From Pseudomonadota bacterium (GTDB taxonomy: Bacteria; Myxococcota_A; UBA796; GCA-2862545): DNA of 53,066 nt. A program made the position numbers and the translations under genes. Below, one piece after another: positions 1-11,506 of this stretch; the first letter of the stretch is position 1, and every line of letters begins with the position of its first letter. The stretch lies in the NCBI GenBank assembly GCA_023954855.1, contig JAGSGY010000034.1:1-53066 (forward strand), in the 5' to 3' direction. The notes beneath the pieces are model-generated. The model was not told the DNA's origin, searched no databases, and saw only the letters and a program-made list of their open reading frames with translations.

Positions 1-1154
1 TACCGGGGCACGCGCAGGGTCGGGCGGTAGCTCACGAGCCCAAGGCCATCCTCGAAGAGCACCACGACGTTGATCATGCAGTAGGTGATCAAGAAGAACA
101 TCGTCACGAGCGGCGCAATCGCGTTGAGATCCCGCACCATGATGCAGAGCACGGTGAGCACACCCGTCACCATCATCGCGTTGCGCGGCTCACCATCACT
201 GGTTTCGGCCATTTGCTTACTGAACGGCACGATGCGGTTCTCGCCCATGGCCATCAAGATTCGCGGTCCACCCACGAGCCCCGCGAGCGCAGAAGATGCG
301 GTAGCACCGAGCAGACCCGCGAGCACGAGTCCGGGTGACCAGGCTTTGTCGATCAGTACGTTGTAGTTCGACGCCAGCTCCTCGGCAGTGCCCAGGCGCG
401 AGACCCAGATGGCGACGAGGAAGTAGACGACGGCTGAGACGGCGATGGCAGCGAGCGTGCCCACGGGAATCGCCCGACGCGGGTCCTTGAGGTCGCCGCT
501 CATGTTGGCACCCGCCAGAATGCCGGTCGTCGCCGGGAAGAACACCGCGAACACGCCCCAGAAGTTGGTGCCCTCAAAACCGCGCTCGGGGGCGCCCGGA
601 TACTCGCCAATCCACGGCACCGACGAGCTCGCGCCGACCGCCGCGGGGCTCGCAAAAATGGAGACCAGCGACAGCGCAATCACGCCCATGATGACGTACT
701 GGGCCTTAAACGCGAGGTCCGCGCTCTTGTACGCCAAGGCAAACAGCAGGCCGAAGATGATGAAGTCGGTGACAAGAGCAGGGGCGCCGGGGACGACCCA
801 CTGCACGCCCTCGCGAAAGCCGAACACGTACATCGCCACGCCGAGCGGGCGCGTCAGGTAGAGCGGGATGCCGATGGCGCCGCCCACTTCGAGTCCGAGC
901 GAGCGATTCATGATGGCGTACGGTCCGCCGGCCCCGATGCGCGTGTTCGTCGCGATGGAAGACAGCGACAGGCCCGTACACGCGGTGATCAACAGCCCGA
1001 GACCCATGATCGCCATCGCGCCGGCAACGCCGGCATTGCCGACCACCCAGCCAATGCGGACGTACATGATGACGCCGAGAATGGTCAGCAGAGTCGGTGT
1101 GAACACCCCGGTGAAGGTGCCGAACTTGGGGGCGACCTGCTGTGACTCAGACAT
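1..1154 (-). CDS. SLC12-like amino acid / cation-chloride permease (C-terminal part outside window)
   Basis: Multi-pass inner-membrane transporter of the APC superfamily; 384 codons are visible and the gene runs off the left edge. The N-terminus reads MSESQQVAPKFGTFTGVF followed by TPTLLTILGVIMYVRIGWVV, and later GAGGPYAIMNRSLGLEVGG. These are the TM1 and TM3 signatures of the SLC12 (Na/K/Cl and K/Cl cotransporter) branch and its bacterial relatives. Hydrophobic helices recur about every 30 residues. The ATG at 1152-1154 is preceded by a GGAA about 5 nt upstream. The substrate (ion pair or amino acid) cannot be told from this part. It stands alone, with a histidine kinase gene starting upstream on the same strand. 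Confidence 0.85.
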   Translation of the reverse strand, partial: MSESQQVAPKFGTFTGVFTPTLLTILGVIMYVRIGWVVGNAGVAGAMAIMGLGLLITACTGLSLSSIATNTRIGAGGPYAIMNRSLGLEVGGAIGIPLYLTRPLGVAMYVFGFREGVQWVVPGAPALVTDFIIFGLLFALAYKSADLAFKAQYVIMGVIALSLVSIFASPAAVGASSSVPWIGEYPGAPERGFEGTNFWGVFAVFFPATTGILAGANMSGDLKDPRRAIPVGTLAAIAVSAVVYFLVAIWVSRLGTAEELASNYNVLIDKAWSPGLVLAGLLGATASSALAGLVGGPRILMAMGENRIVPFSKQMAETSDGEPRNAMMVTGVLTVLCIMVRDLNAIAPLVTMFFLITYCMINVVVLFEDGLGLVSYRPTLRVPR

Positions 1155-1229
1155 TGAATTCCAGGTGCAATGGACCAGAGCACATCAGCCGAGGACCGAC
1201 GCCACCCACAGTGTAGCGCTGCCCCCCGG

Positions 1230-2972
<1,743 letters not shown>

Positions 2973-3073
2973 GTCCGCCAGACTGACACGCGCAGACCCA
3001 CAATTGCCAGAGGCACATCGGCCCACCACGCGTGTCCCCCAGAGTTAGCCTCTCAGCGAACCAAAGGAGTCAC

Positions 3074-3880
3074 GTGGCCGCCCACGCTTCAACATCCGAC
3101 CTCGCGCAGTGGGTCCACGGCCTTGCGAAAGACAAGGGCCGTCCCACCATCCTCGGGGTCAGCGGCGCGCAGGGGTCCGGAAAGTCGACGCTGTGCCGGA
3201 TGCTAGGCGAAGAGTTGAAGTGCCGCTACGGTTGGGACGTCGCGACGATCAGCATCGACGACCTGTACCGCACCAGGGCCGAACGCCAGGAACTCGCCCG
3301 CTCGGTACACCCCCTGTGCGCGATTCGCGGGCTGCCAGGGACCCACGATGTCGCGCTCGGACACGCACTGCTCGACGCCCTAGGGACGGCTACCGCCTCG
3401 ACAACCACGCGCATTCCCCGCTTCGACAAGGCGACGGATGACCGCGTTCCCGAGCACGCCTTCGACACCGTGAAGGGCCGCCCTGACCTGGTGCTCTTCG
3501 AAGGTTGGTGCGTCGGCGCGCCGCCCGCACCGGCGTGGACCGGGCCCATCAATCCCCGCGAGGCCCGCGACGACCCCGATGGCGTCTGGATGCGGTGGAG
3601 CGAGCGGCAGCTCGTGCACGACTACCTCGACCTGTGGGCGCGGCTCGATGCCCTTCTGATGATTGAGGTCGCATCCTTCGAAGCCGTCGTCGAGGGGCGA
3701 TGGCGCCAGGAGCAGGGCCTTGCCGCGCGCGCTGGCACCGATGCGGTGGGCGTGATGAGCCGAGAGGAGGTCGAGGCGTACGTGGCTTTGTTCGAGCGCA
3801 AGACACGACAGCTGCTTCGCGAGTTGCCCTCCATCGCGGACCGCGTCGTGCCTGCGTGGACACCCAAGGCCGCACCGTGA
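3074..3880 (+). CDS. D-glycerate 3-kinase-like P-loop kinase
   Basis: 268 residues. The Walker A motif GVSGAQGSGKST lies near the N-terminus, followed by ISIDDLYRTRAERQELA and then VHPLCAIRGLPGTHDVAL. This combination is typical of the YggC/Tda10/plant GLYK family of ATP-dependent kinases, whose plant member phosphorylates D-glycerate at C3. VLFEGWCVGAP is the second conserved block. I prefer the GTG at 3074 because AAAGGAG lies 4-5 nt before it; a longer in-frame start exists at 3032. The stop overlaps the start of the hydrolase gene in GTGA, so the two are probably translationally coupled. Cytoplasmic. Whether glycerate is the true substrate is inference from the family. Confidence 0.82.
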   Translation: MAAHASTSDLAQWVHGLAKDKGRPTILGVSGAQGSGKSTLCRMLGEELKCRYGWDVATISIDDLYRTRAERQELARSVHPLCAIRGLPGTHDVALGHALLDALGTATASTTTRIPRFDKATDDRVPEHAFDTVKGRPDLVLFEGWCVGAPPAPAWTGPINPREARDDPDGVWMRWSERQLVHDYLDLWARLDALLMIEVASFEAVVEGRWRQEQGLAARAGTDAVGVMSREEVEAYVALFERKTRQLLRELPSIADRVVPAWTPKAAP

Positions 3881-4629
3881 CCCCGGTCGTGTTCCTGCAT
3901 GGTTGGCTTGGCTGCGCCGCCGACTTCGAGGCGGTCTCTGCACACGAGGCCCTGGCCGGTCGTCCCCGAGAGTTCATCGACCTTCCCGGGCATGGGTCCT
4001 CAGCCCTCGCTCCCACCACCATCAAAGATGCCGTCGAGCAGCTGCTCAGCGCCATGCCCCACAAGGCCCACGTCGTCGGCTACTCGATGGGTGGGCGTCT
4101 CGCACTCGCACTCGCCGCGGCTCACCCGGAGCGCGTTGCCAGTCTGGTGCTGATCGGCGCGCACCCCGGCTTGAAGACCGACGATGAACGTGCACAGCGC
4201 GCTGCCGTCGACCTGGCACGCGCGACTTCACTTCGCGAGAACCCCTCCGCCTTTCTACGCCGATGGGGTGCACTCGATCTGTTCGGGCCCCGCACCAGCG
4301 CCGCGTGGACGGGAGTGCAGCAGCGACGGCTCGCGAGCTGTGCCGAGATGACGCACGGTTGGGCCGCCGCGCTTCAAGCCTTCTCTGTGGCCAAGCAAGA
4401 GGACCTCTGGCCCCAGCTCGGCCGCACGCCCACGCTCTACGTCGCCGGCGCCTTGGACCAGAAGTACCGAGACGTCGCGCGCAGGCTCGACGGTCGATCC
4501 GGAGTCCGGGTCGCGCTCATCCCCGACGCGCACCACAGCCCGCACCTCGACCAGCCCGAGCGGACGGCCCGTGCCATCGCCACCCTGCTGGACGACCCGC
4601 CGACGCCCTCTGTGGCATCGTCCCACTGA
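3877..4629 (+). CDS. MenH-like alpha/beta hydrolase
   Basis: 250 residues, a typical single-domain alpha/beta hydrolase. It shows the oxyanion-hole motif FLHGWLG, the nucleophile elbow GYSMGGR (Ser), a likely acid in AGALDQKY (Asp) and the catalytic His in DAHHSPHLDQP. FIDLPGHGSS is the conserved strand-4 block. GYSMGGRLAL resembles MenH (SHCHC synthase) and related C-C hydrolases, but no menaquinone genes are near, so the substrate is unknown. The GTG start overlaps the kinase stop by 4 nt, and a longer upstream reading of the frame lies inside the kinase gene and was not used. It precedes egtB by about 96 bp and may share its transcript. Confidence 0.82.
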   Translation: MTPVVFLHGWLGCAADFEAVSAHEALAGRPREFIDLPGHGSSALAPTTIKDAVEQLLSAMPHKAHVVGYSMGGRLALALAAAHPERVASLVLIGAHPGLKTDDERAQRAAVDLARATSLRENPSAFLRRWGALDLFGPRTSAAWTGVQQRRLASCAEMTHGWAAALQAFSVAKQEDLWPQLGRTPTLYVAGALDQKYRDVARRLDGRSGVRVALIPDAHHSPHLDQPERTARAIATLLDDPPTPSVASSH

Positions 4630-4725
4630 CACGAAACGTCAGCAGTTCCCGTGCGACAGAAGCCCCTACGCGCGTCGCCGGGTAGGGCTGTTGGGTCGCG
4701 GCGGCGACTCTCGAGGATCCGAGTC

Positions 4726-5892
4726 ATGCAGGACAGCTACCAGCGCGTACGAGCCCACACCGACGCACTCTGCGCCGGGCTCTCGCCAGAGGACCAGTGC
4801 ATTCAGAGCATGCCGGATGCCAGTCCGATCAAGTGGCATCGCGCCCACACCAGCTGGTTCTTCGAGACCTTTGTCCTGGTCGAGGCCTTGGGGCTTCCGC
4901 GGGTGTCGCCAGAGTCTTGGTCGGTGCTGTTCAACAGCTACTACCAGACCGTCGGTGCGCAGTTCTCGCGACCCCACCGGGGCCTGCTCAGTCGGCCGGG
5001 AACCGATGAGGTGACCGCCTACCGCGAGGCCGTCGACGCGGCGATGCTCCATGCCATCGACCAAGGACTGACCACCGAGGTGCTCGAGCTCATCGGTCTC
5101 GGACTTCAGCACGAGCAACAGCACCAGGAGCTGATGCACACGGACCTGCTGCACATGCTGTCGCTGCACCCCCTCGAGCCGAACGCCGAGATCGACGCCG
5201 ATCCTGCCCCCGCAGACCGCGAGGGGGCGTGGATTTCGCACCCCGGCGGCATCGCCGCCATCGGACACAACGGCGAGGGCTTCGCGTACGACAACGAGGG
5301 GCCGCGCCACGACACCCTGTTGCAGCCGCATGCCCTGAACGACCGGCTCGTCACCAACCGCGCCTTCCTGGCGTTCATCGAGGCCGGTGGCTACCGCGAC
5401 CCACGCTGGTGGATGTCCCTTGGCTGGCAGCAGGTACAGGAGCACGGCTGGACGGCGCCGGCCTACTGGCGCGAAACCGAGGCGGGCTGGCATCGCTTCA
5501 CGCTCGCCGGACCCAAAGCGCTCGACCTCGACGCCCCCGTCACCCACGTCTCTTGGTTCGAGGCCGACGCGTTCGCCCGCTGGTCAGGAGCCCGCCTGCC
5601 GACCGAGGCCGAATGGGAAGTCGCAGCCCCAGAGCCAGAGGCCAACGACGGTGACTTCTACGGTCGGGTTTGGCAGTGGACGGCATCGGCCCACGCCCCC
5701 TACCCCGGCTACAAGCCGCCCCCAGGCGCAGTCGGCGAATACAACGGCAAGTTCATGTGCAACCAGTACGTGCTTCGCGGCAGCAGCGTAGCCACGTCGG
5801 AAGGACACGCCCGCCGCAGCTATCGCAACTTCTTTCCCCCCGAGGCCCGCTGGCAGTTCACCGGCTTCCGCCTCGCAAAGGACGCGACATGA
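4726..5892 (+). CDS. egtB: Ergothioneine biosynthesis non-haem iron enzyme EgtB
   Basis: 388 residues. EgtB is the iron(II) sulfoxide synthase that joins a thiol (gamma-glutamylcysteine or cysteine, depending on type) to N-alpha-trimethylhistidine using oxygen. An N-terminal DinB-like domain carries the iron triad: His41 in the WHRAHTSWF block, and His129 and His133 in LQHEQQHQELMHTD. The C-terminal FGE-sulfatase-like domain shows PVTHVSWFEADAFARWSGARL, WQWTASAHAPYPGY, GEYNGKFMCNQYVLRGSS and SYRNFFPPEARWQFTGFRLA. ATG 4726 fits the family N-terminus, with GAGG about 10 nt upstream. It overlaps egtD by ATGA. No egtA, egtC or egtE follows, which suggests the shorter pathway type; that last point is inference. 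Confidence 0.93.
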   Translation: MQDSYQRVRAHTDALCAGLSPEDQCIQSMPDASPIKWHRAHTSWFFETFVLVEALGLPRVSPESWSVLFNSYYQTVGAQFSRPHRGLLSRPGTDEVTAYREAVDAAMLHAIDQGLTTEVLELIGLGLQHEQQHQELMHTDLLHMLSLHPLEPNAEIDADPAPADREGAWISHPGGIAAIGHNGEGFAYDNEGPRHDTLLQPHALNDRLVTNRAFLAFIEAGGYRDPRWWMSLGWQQVQEHGWTAPAYWRETEAGWHRFTLAGPKALDLDAPVTHVSWFEADAFARWSGARLPTEAEWEVAAPEPEANDGDFYGRVWQWTASAHAPYPGYKPPPGAVGEYNGKFMCNQYVLRGSSVATSEGHARRSYRNFFPPEARWQFTGFRLAKDAT

Positions 5893-6824
5893 GGCTCATC
5901 GACCTCGAGCCCAAGACCGAGGCCTTTCTCGCAGATGCCGAGACGTCGCTGGCCGAGAGCCCGCCGCGGCTCCACAGCAAGCACCTCTACGATGAGGCTG
6001 GCTCCGACCTCTTCGACGCGATCACGCGCGTGCCCGAGTACTACCTCACGCGGGTCGAGCGCTCGATCTTCGAGACCTACCTGCCCGAGATGGCCGACGC
6101 CGTAGGGGCCGGCGCGCGAGTCGTGGAGTTCGGGGCCGGACTCGGTGACAAGACGCGACACCTCATCGAAGCGCTGCACGACCCCGCCGAGGTGGTGCTC
6201 ATCGACATCTCGAAAGAGGCACTGATCCGCGGCGCCACGGGTCTCGAGAGCACCTTCGAGGGTCTGGATGTCACCGCGATCTGCGCCGACTACGACGAGC
6301 AGATCACGCTCGACGCCAGTGCGCATCGCAGTGTGGTCTTCTTTCCCGGAAGCACGCTCGGGAACTTCACACAGTCCGCAGCCATCGAGTTTCTGGGCCG
6401 ACAGGCGCGTCTCGCAGGTCCCGGCGGCGGCCTGATCTTGGGCGTCGACCTGGTCAAAGACCTGCCGACCCTGATCGCGGCCTACGACGACGCTGCTGGC
6501 GTGACCGCCGCGTTCAACCTGAACCTGCTCACCCGGCTTGTCGAGGCCGGCGGACAGGCCGAGCCGACGCACTTCAAGCACGAGTCTCGGTGGAACCCCG
6601 TACACGATCGTATCGAGATGCACTTGGTCGCAACAGAGCCGACAAGCCTCAAAGTGGGTGCCACGACGCTGCAGCTCGAGGCCGGTGACAGCCTGCTCAC
6701 CGAGCACTGCCACAAGTACACTCCGGCCCGACTCGACGCGATCTTGACCCAGGCTGGATGGACCCGAGCGCGCACTTGGACCGACGCCGACGCCAAGTTC
6801 GCCGTGATCTGGGCGACCGCCTAG
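5889..6824 (+). CDS. egtD: L-histidine N-alpha-methyltransferase EgtD
   Basis: 311 residues, the family length. EgtD uses three S-adenosylmethionine to make hercynine (N-alpha-trimethylhistidine), the substrate of EgtB. Key blocks seen are PPRLHSKHLYDEAGSDLFD and ITRVPEYYLTRVER at the N-terminus, the SAM-binding VVEFGAGLGDKTRHL, FFPGSTLGNF, and GLILGVDLVKD. HFKHESRWNPVHDRIEMHL and a C-terminal SLLTEHCHKYTP follow. The start ATG overlaps the egtB stop (ATGA), so the two are coupled. A longer in-frame extension back to 5670 lies inside egtB and is not real. The gene ends 37 bp before the metalloprotease gene. Confidence 0.95.
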   Translation: MRLIDLEPKTEAFLADAETSLAESPPRLHSKHLYDEAGSDLFDAITRVPEYYLTRVERSIFETYLPEMADAVGAGARVVEFGAGLGDKTRHLIEALHDPAEVVLIDISKEALIRGATGLESTFEGLDVTAICADYDEQITLDASAHRSVVFFPGSTLGNFTQSAAIEFLGRQARLAGPGGGLILGVDLVKDLPTLIAAYDDAAGVTAAFNLNLLTRLVEAGGQAEPTHFKHESRWNPVHDRIEMHLVATEPTSLKVGATTLQLEAGDSLLTEHCHKYTPARLDAILTQAGWTRARTWTDADAKFAVIWATA

Positions 6825-6861
6825 GGTTCGGTGTAGGGTGCGGCCCCGCCCTGGAGCCCAC

Positions 6862-9489
6862 ATGCGCCTGTCGACCCTGTCCCTCGCCCTGTCTCTCGCG
6901 CTCGCTCTGCCAGCGACCGCCACAGCAGAAGGACCGGCCGCGGCCGAGCAGTCCAAGAAGAAGAAAAAGAAGAAGAAGAAGAAGGGCGAAGAGGAGCCGG
7001 CCGCACCCGAGAGCGACCTCCCGGCATTCGCCGAGGTCACCGCCGACCTCGAGAAGGTCGAGGGCCTGTTCACGTTCTACCGGGACCTCGACAAGGGCAA
7101 GCTCCTGATCGCGGTCAAGGCCGACCAACTCGACAAGGACTACCTCTTCTCGTCCAAGGTGGACAAGGCGATCGGCGAGCGCGGCCTGTATGGCTCGATG
7201 ATGCTCGACAGCTTCGTGTTCCAGTGGCGCACCTTCGACCGCCGCGTGCAGCTCGTGCAGCGCAACATGAGCTTCCGTGCCGATGAGGGTTCCCCGGAGT
7301 CACGCGCCATCGCCCACTCATTTTCCGAGTCCGTCGTCGGCTCGGGCGCCGTCGCATCCACCCCGTCCGAGGACGGCACCGTACTCGTCGACCTCGGCGC
7401 CATACTCCTCGGCGGCGACTTTCACGGCATGGCCAAGGCCATTGGCGAGCGCTACGACGGCGGCTTTGCACCGGACCCCGAGAACAGCGGCGTCACGATG
7501 GTGAAGTCATTCCCGAAGAACTCGGAGCTCGGTGTCACCGCCCGTTTCGTTGGCGAGGGCGAGGCGAGCTCGGTGACCCTTCCGGATGCGCGCACCATGC
7601 AGATTGCGTTCCGCTACAGCCTGCTCGAGCTCCCCGAGAACGGCTACGTGCCTCGTTATGCCGACGACCGGGTGGGCTACTTCCCCCAGGTCTTCTTGGA
7701 CTACAGCCAGGCCGGTGGCGACAACCCCTACGTCCGCTACATCAACCGTTGGAATCTCGAGAAGAAGGACCCGACCGCCGAGCTCTCGGAGCCGGTCGAG
7801 CCCATCGTGTACTGGCTCGAGAACACGGTCCCCGACCGCTACCGCAAGGCGATGTCCGAGGGCGTGCTGCTCTGGAACAAGTCCTTCGAGACCGCTGGCT
7901 TCAAGAACGCCATCGTCGTCAAGCAGCAGCCCGACGACGCCGACTGGGACCCGGCAGATGTGCGCTACAACACCATCCGGTGGTTCATCGGCTACGACGC
8001 GAGCTTTGCCATTGGCCCCTCACACGCCGACCCGCGCACAGGACAGCTCCTCGACGCCGACATCGGCTTCGCCGACGGCATTGTCCGCTACGGAGCCGTC
8101 GGCCGACACAAGTACTGGGTTGACCCCGTCGGCGAGGCCCAGGCCATGTTCGAGCGCATGAGTGCGAACCCGGGCGCCGATCGCTGCCACTACGGGGACG
8201 AGATCGCCGCCGAGGCCTCGTTCGCGTACGAAACGCTCGCGGCCCGCCCCGACTGGTCGAGCGAAGACGAGGCCGAGTTCACGGCCCAGTTCCTGCGCGA
8301 AGTCACCGCCCACGAGGTCGGACACACGCTCGGACTACGCCACAACTTCATCGCTTCGACCGACTACAGCCTCGACGAGCTCTTCGCCTGGGAAGGCGAG
8401 GCCGGCGACACCGCGACCTCGGTGATGGACTACAACCCGCCGATCGTCGCACCGAAGGGCAAGGTGCAGCCGCCGTTCTTCCCCCAAGAGGTTGGCGACT
8501 ACGACGACTGGGCGATTCGCTACGGCTACGCCATCTACCCCGACGTGAAGACGCCCGACGACGAGCTCGAAGCCCTCGCGAAGTTGGCCTCCGAGACGGC
8601 CGCCCACCCCTACAACACAGACGAAGATGCGGGCATGGGTCCAGGCAGCATCGATCCGGACTCCACCCGCTTCGACTTCAGCTCAGACCCCCTCGCCTAC
8701 GCCGAGTACGGCTTCGACATGGCCGAGACCCTCGTCGACAGCCTGCCCGACAGCATCGTCGAAGAGGGCGAGAGCTACACGCGACTGCGCCGGGCCTTCG
8801 ACTACCAGTGGCGACCGTTCGCATCCGGCGCCATGCTCGCCACCAAGTTCGTTGGCGGCGTGCGCCATCGGCGCCATCACTTCGGCGATCCCGACGCTTC
8901 GCTGCCCTACGAGCCCGTCTCGCTGGACGAGCAGCGCCGCGCCCTGACGCTGCTGAGTGAACGCATCTGGTCCGCCGAGGCCTTTGTGTACGAGCCCGAG
9001 CTGATCCAGCGCCTGCAGCGCGAACGTCAGGTCGACCTCGAGGGAAGCCTCTGGAAGGGCGACCGCATCGATTATCCCGTTCACGACGTCGTTCGCGAGG
9101 TGCAGGCCGCACCCCTGCGCAGCCTGCTCGCCACGCCGCGCCTGGCGCGCTTGGTCGACCTCGCCGAGGTCTCGGATGACGCGCTGACCGTCGACGAGCT
9201 CTTCGCCACGCTGCACAAGTCACTCTGGTCGGAGCTTCGTGCCGGCAGCACGATCACCGCCCAGCGACGCGCACTTCAGGACGCCCACCTCGATGAACTC
9301 ATCGACATCGCACTCGACAAGCGCGGTGCCCCGGTTGACGCCGTGTCGCTGGCACGCCTCGAGCTGACGAGCCTTCGATCCGAGTCGATTCGCGCCCAAG
9401 CACGGATGCGCGACCGCACCAGCCGAGCCCACCTCGCCCGCGTGCAGGCCGAGGTCGAGGCCGCCCTCGACGCGAAGCGCTCTCGCTAA
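6862..9489 (+). CDS. Secreted zinc metalloprotease (DUF5117/DUF4953 type) with poly-lysine N-terminus
   Basis: 875 residues. A signal peptide (MRLSTLSLALSLALALPATA, cut near TATA-EG) is followed in the mature N-terminus by a run of ten lysines and then acidic residues. The catalytic site is metzincin-like, with H484, H488 and H494 in TAHEVGHTLGLRHNF and a downstream Met in SVMDYNPP that may be the Met-turn. An N-terminal domain with YLFSSKVDKAIG and a C-terminal alpha-helical part fit the large DUF5117/DUF4953 metalloprotease group. It probably acts in the periplasm or outside the cell; substrates are unknown. ATG 6862 has CTGGAG 6 nt upstream. Its stop overlaps the convergent histidine kinase stop by 4 bp. 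Confidence 0.88.
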   Translation: MRLSTLSLALSLALALPATATAEGPAAAEQSKKKKKKKKKKGEEEPAAPESDLPAFAEVTADLEKVEGLFTFYRDLDKGKLLIAVKADQLDKDYLFSSKVDKAIGERGLYGSMMLDSFVFQWRTFDRRVQLVQRNMSFRADEGSPESRAIAHSFSESVVGSGAVASTPSEDGTVLVDLGAILLGGDFHGMAKAIGERYDGGFAPDPENSGVTMVKSFPKNSELGVTARFVGEGEASSVTLPDARTMQIAFRYSLLELPENGYVPRYADDRVGYFPQVFLDYSQAGGDNPYVRYINRWNLEKKDPTAELSEPVEPIVYWLENTVPDRYRKAMSEGVLLWNKSFETAGFKNAIVVKQQPDDADWDPADVRYNTIRWFIGYDASFAIGPSHADPRTGQLLDADIGFADGIVRYGAVGRHKYWVDPVGEAQAMFERMSANPGADRCHYGDEIAAEASFAYETLAARPDWSSEDEAEFTAQFLREVTAHEVGHTLGLRHNFIASTDYSLDELFAWEGEAGDTATSVMDYNPPIVAPKGKVQPPFFPQEVGDYDDWAIRYGYAIYPDVKTPDDELEALAKLASETAAHPYNTDEDAGMGPGSIDPDSTRFDFSSDPLAYAEYGFDMAETLVDSLPDSIVEEGESYTRLRRAFDYQWRPFASGAMLATKFVGGVRHRRHHFGDPDASLPYEPVSLDEQRRALTLLSERIWSAEAFVYEPELIQRLQRERQVDLEGSLWKGDRIDYPVHDVVREVQAAPLRSLLATPRLARLVDLAEVSDDALTVDELFATLHKSLWSELRAGSTITAQRRALQDAHLDELIDIALDKRGAPVDAVSLARLELTSLRSESIRAQARMRDRTSRAHLARVQAEVEAALDAKRSR

Positions 9490-11405
9490 GACGAGCCGTT
9501 CAGCACGCGGTCGACGGTGTCGAGCAGCTCCTGGCGCTGAAAGGGCTTCTCGACGAGTGCACCGTTCTGAATCGGTGCGTCGTCGAACCGCGGGGCGTAG
9601 CCGGTGACATACACCACCTTGAGCTCCGGCTGTTCCGCCAACAGGTCCGCGGCCAGCTGGGCCCCGTTGCCATCGGGAAGAAGCAGGTCGGTGACGAGCA
9701 GGCGAAACGGTCCCTGCCCGGCAAACGCCGCACGGCCGTCGGTGATGCTGTCTGCGGAAGTGACGCTGTAGCCGGCGTCCTCGAGGAAGCGACAGAGAAT
9801 GCGAAGCACTCCAGGGTCATCATCGACCACCAGCACCGAGCCCTGGGCTGCCGCGCGGGTCGACTGGCGCACACTCGGGGACGGCGACTCACCCGCAACC
9901 CAAGGAAAGCAGAGGCGTACCTTGGTGCCCAAGCCGACCGTGGACTCGATGCCGGCCTGTCCGCCGAAGCGCTTGACGATGCCGAGCACCGTCGAGAGTC
10001 CGAGGCCGGTGCCGACCCCCGCTGGCTTGGTGGTGAAGAAGGGATCGAACACGTGCTCCAGCGTCTCGGAGTCGATGCCCACGCCCTGATCGGTCACCTC
10101 GATCAGAACCTCATCGTCCACGACGGCTGTTCGAATGCGCACCGTGCCGCCCTCCGGCATGGCATCCCGTGCGTTGACCACGAGATTCAGGAGCACCTGG
10201 TCGAGCTGGGTCTGATCCCCGAGGATCCCGCAGCGCTCCGCAGAGAGCTCGAGCCGCACGTCGACGTCAACGCCGGCGACGCGACGCAGCAGGGCGGCGG
10301 TCTTGTCAGCCACCGCGTTGACGTCAATCCACTCGGTATTCAGTGGCGAGTGCCGCGAGAACGCGAGCAGCTGCGATGACAGATTGGCTGCGGTCTCGCC
10401 CGCTTGGATGATCTCGTTGACCTCGGATGACGGCGAGAAGCGCGCCAGCAGTCCCGCGTTGCCCAAGATCACGGTGAGCAGGTTGTTGAAGTCGTGAGCC
10501 ACGCCACCGGCGAGCCGGCCGAGCGCATCCATCTTCTGGGCCTGGAGAAACCGACGCTCGAGCAACACGCGCTCGGTGACGTCCATCACCGTGCCGTGAA
10601 GGCGGTCGAGTTCTCCATCCTCGTACTTGGCTTCGGTGATCATCACGACGTGGATCTCGCCGCCACTCGGCCGCTCGATACGGTGGGAAACGACCTGCGC
10701 CTCACCCGTCGCGACGGCCTGTTCCTTGAAGTCGCGAATCGTCGAGCGCTCGGCCTTTGGCACCATCTCGAGGAAGCCCTTCACCGACGAAGGGTGGTCC
10801 AGGGCCACGCCCAGAAGCTCCTTCAGCTCCTCGGACCACTCCATGTGCTCGGTGGACGCATCCCAGGTCCAGTAGCCCATCTTCCCCAGTGAATAGGCGT
10901 TGCGAAGCGCCTCTGCAGACTGAACGAGCTGCTGCTCACGCGCCGTGGCTTCGGTGATGTCATGCATCGTGCCGACGATGCGAAGCACGTTGCCTTCGTC
11001 GTCGCGAACCACTGTGCCATCGAGCTGAACGACCAGCTCTGTGCCATCGCCATGGACCACGCGAACCACCCGGGTGTCCGGATCGGGGTCGGTGGCCATG
11101 CGCATCGACGACTCGCGCACGCCGGCACGGTCGTCGGCATGGATGGCGGCGAAGAACAGGTCGATGGACGGCTCGACCGAACCCGGAGCATGACCAAGAA
11201 TCCGGTACAGCTCGTCTGACCAGGCAATCCGGCTGGAGGGCACATCCCAGACCCAGCTACCGAGGTGCACGACCCCCTCAGCCTCGGCGAGAAGCGCCTC
11301 TCGAGCCGCGAGCGGCTTGAGTTCGTCCGCGCGCCGTGCCAGCTCGGCGTCGAGCTCGGCCACCCGCGAACGCAGCATCGCGACTTCCGACAGGTCCGCG
11401 GCCAT
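9486..11405 (-). CDS. PAS-PAS hybrid histidine kinase with C-terminal receiver
   Basis: 639 residues and no membrane segment, so a cytoplasmic sensor. A short N-terminal coiled coil precedes two PAS_3-like domains (about 50-165 and 170-285) with [11 protein letters not shown] and [12 protein letters not shown], each ending in a PAC block ([16 protein letters not shown]). The kinase core has [17 protein letters not shown] (NtrB-like HDFNN acceptor), [21 protein letters not shown] and [11 protein letters not shown]. The C-terminal receiver shows [20 protein letters not shown] and VEKPF. The architecture suits intramolecular phosphotransfer followed by handoff to an unlinked HPt or regulator. 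No partner gene is adjacent. Confidence 0.92.
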   Translation of the reverse strand: MAADLSEVAMLRSRVAELDAELARRADELKPLAAREALLAEAEGVVHLGSWVWDVPSSRIAWSDELYRILGHAPGSVEPSIDLFFAAIHADDRAGVRESSMRMATDPDPDTRVVRVVHGDGTELVVQLDGTVVRDDEGNVLRIVGTMHDITEATAREQQLVQSAEALRNAYSLGKMGYWTWDASTEHMEWSEELKELLGVALDHPSSVKGFLEMVPKAERSTIRDFKEQAVATGEAQVVSHRIERPSGGEIHVVMITEAKYEDGELDRLHGTVMDVTERVLLERRFLQAQKMDALGRLAGGVAHDFNNLLTVILGNAGLLARFSPSSEVNEIIQAGETAANLSSQLLAFSRHSPLNTEWIDVNAVADKTAALLRRVAGVDVDVRLELSAERCGILGDQTQLDQVLLNLVVNARDAMPEGGTVRIRTAVVDDEVLIEVTDQGVGIDSETLEHVFDPFFTTKPAGVGTGLGLSTVLGIVKRFGGQAGIESTVGLGTKVRLCFPWVAGESPSPSVRQSTRAAAQGSVLVVDDDPGVLRILCRFLEDAGYSVTSADSITDGRAAFAGQGPFRLLVTDLLLPDGNGAQLAADLLAEQPELKVVYVTGYAPRFDDAPIQNGALVEKPFQRQELLDTVDRVLNGSS

Positions 11406-11506
11406 GCAACTTCTCCGCCCTCTCTCAAGACAATCGAGGAGAGACGACTTCAGTCTACCGGAAGCGCACCGCAGATCCGACTGTCAAAACGACACGCGCG
11501 TGCCGC

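Noticed and set aside
5820-7073. 417-codon minus-strand open frame
   Set aside because: Antisense to egtD and the start of the metalloprotease; contains a poly-Phe run that is simply the complement of the lysine tract.
9486-9490. Terminator between metalloprotease and hybrid kinase
   Set aside because: The two genes converge and overlap by 4 bp, and no hairpin was found around the overlap.
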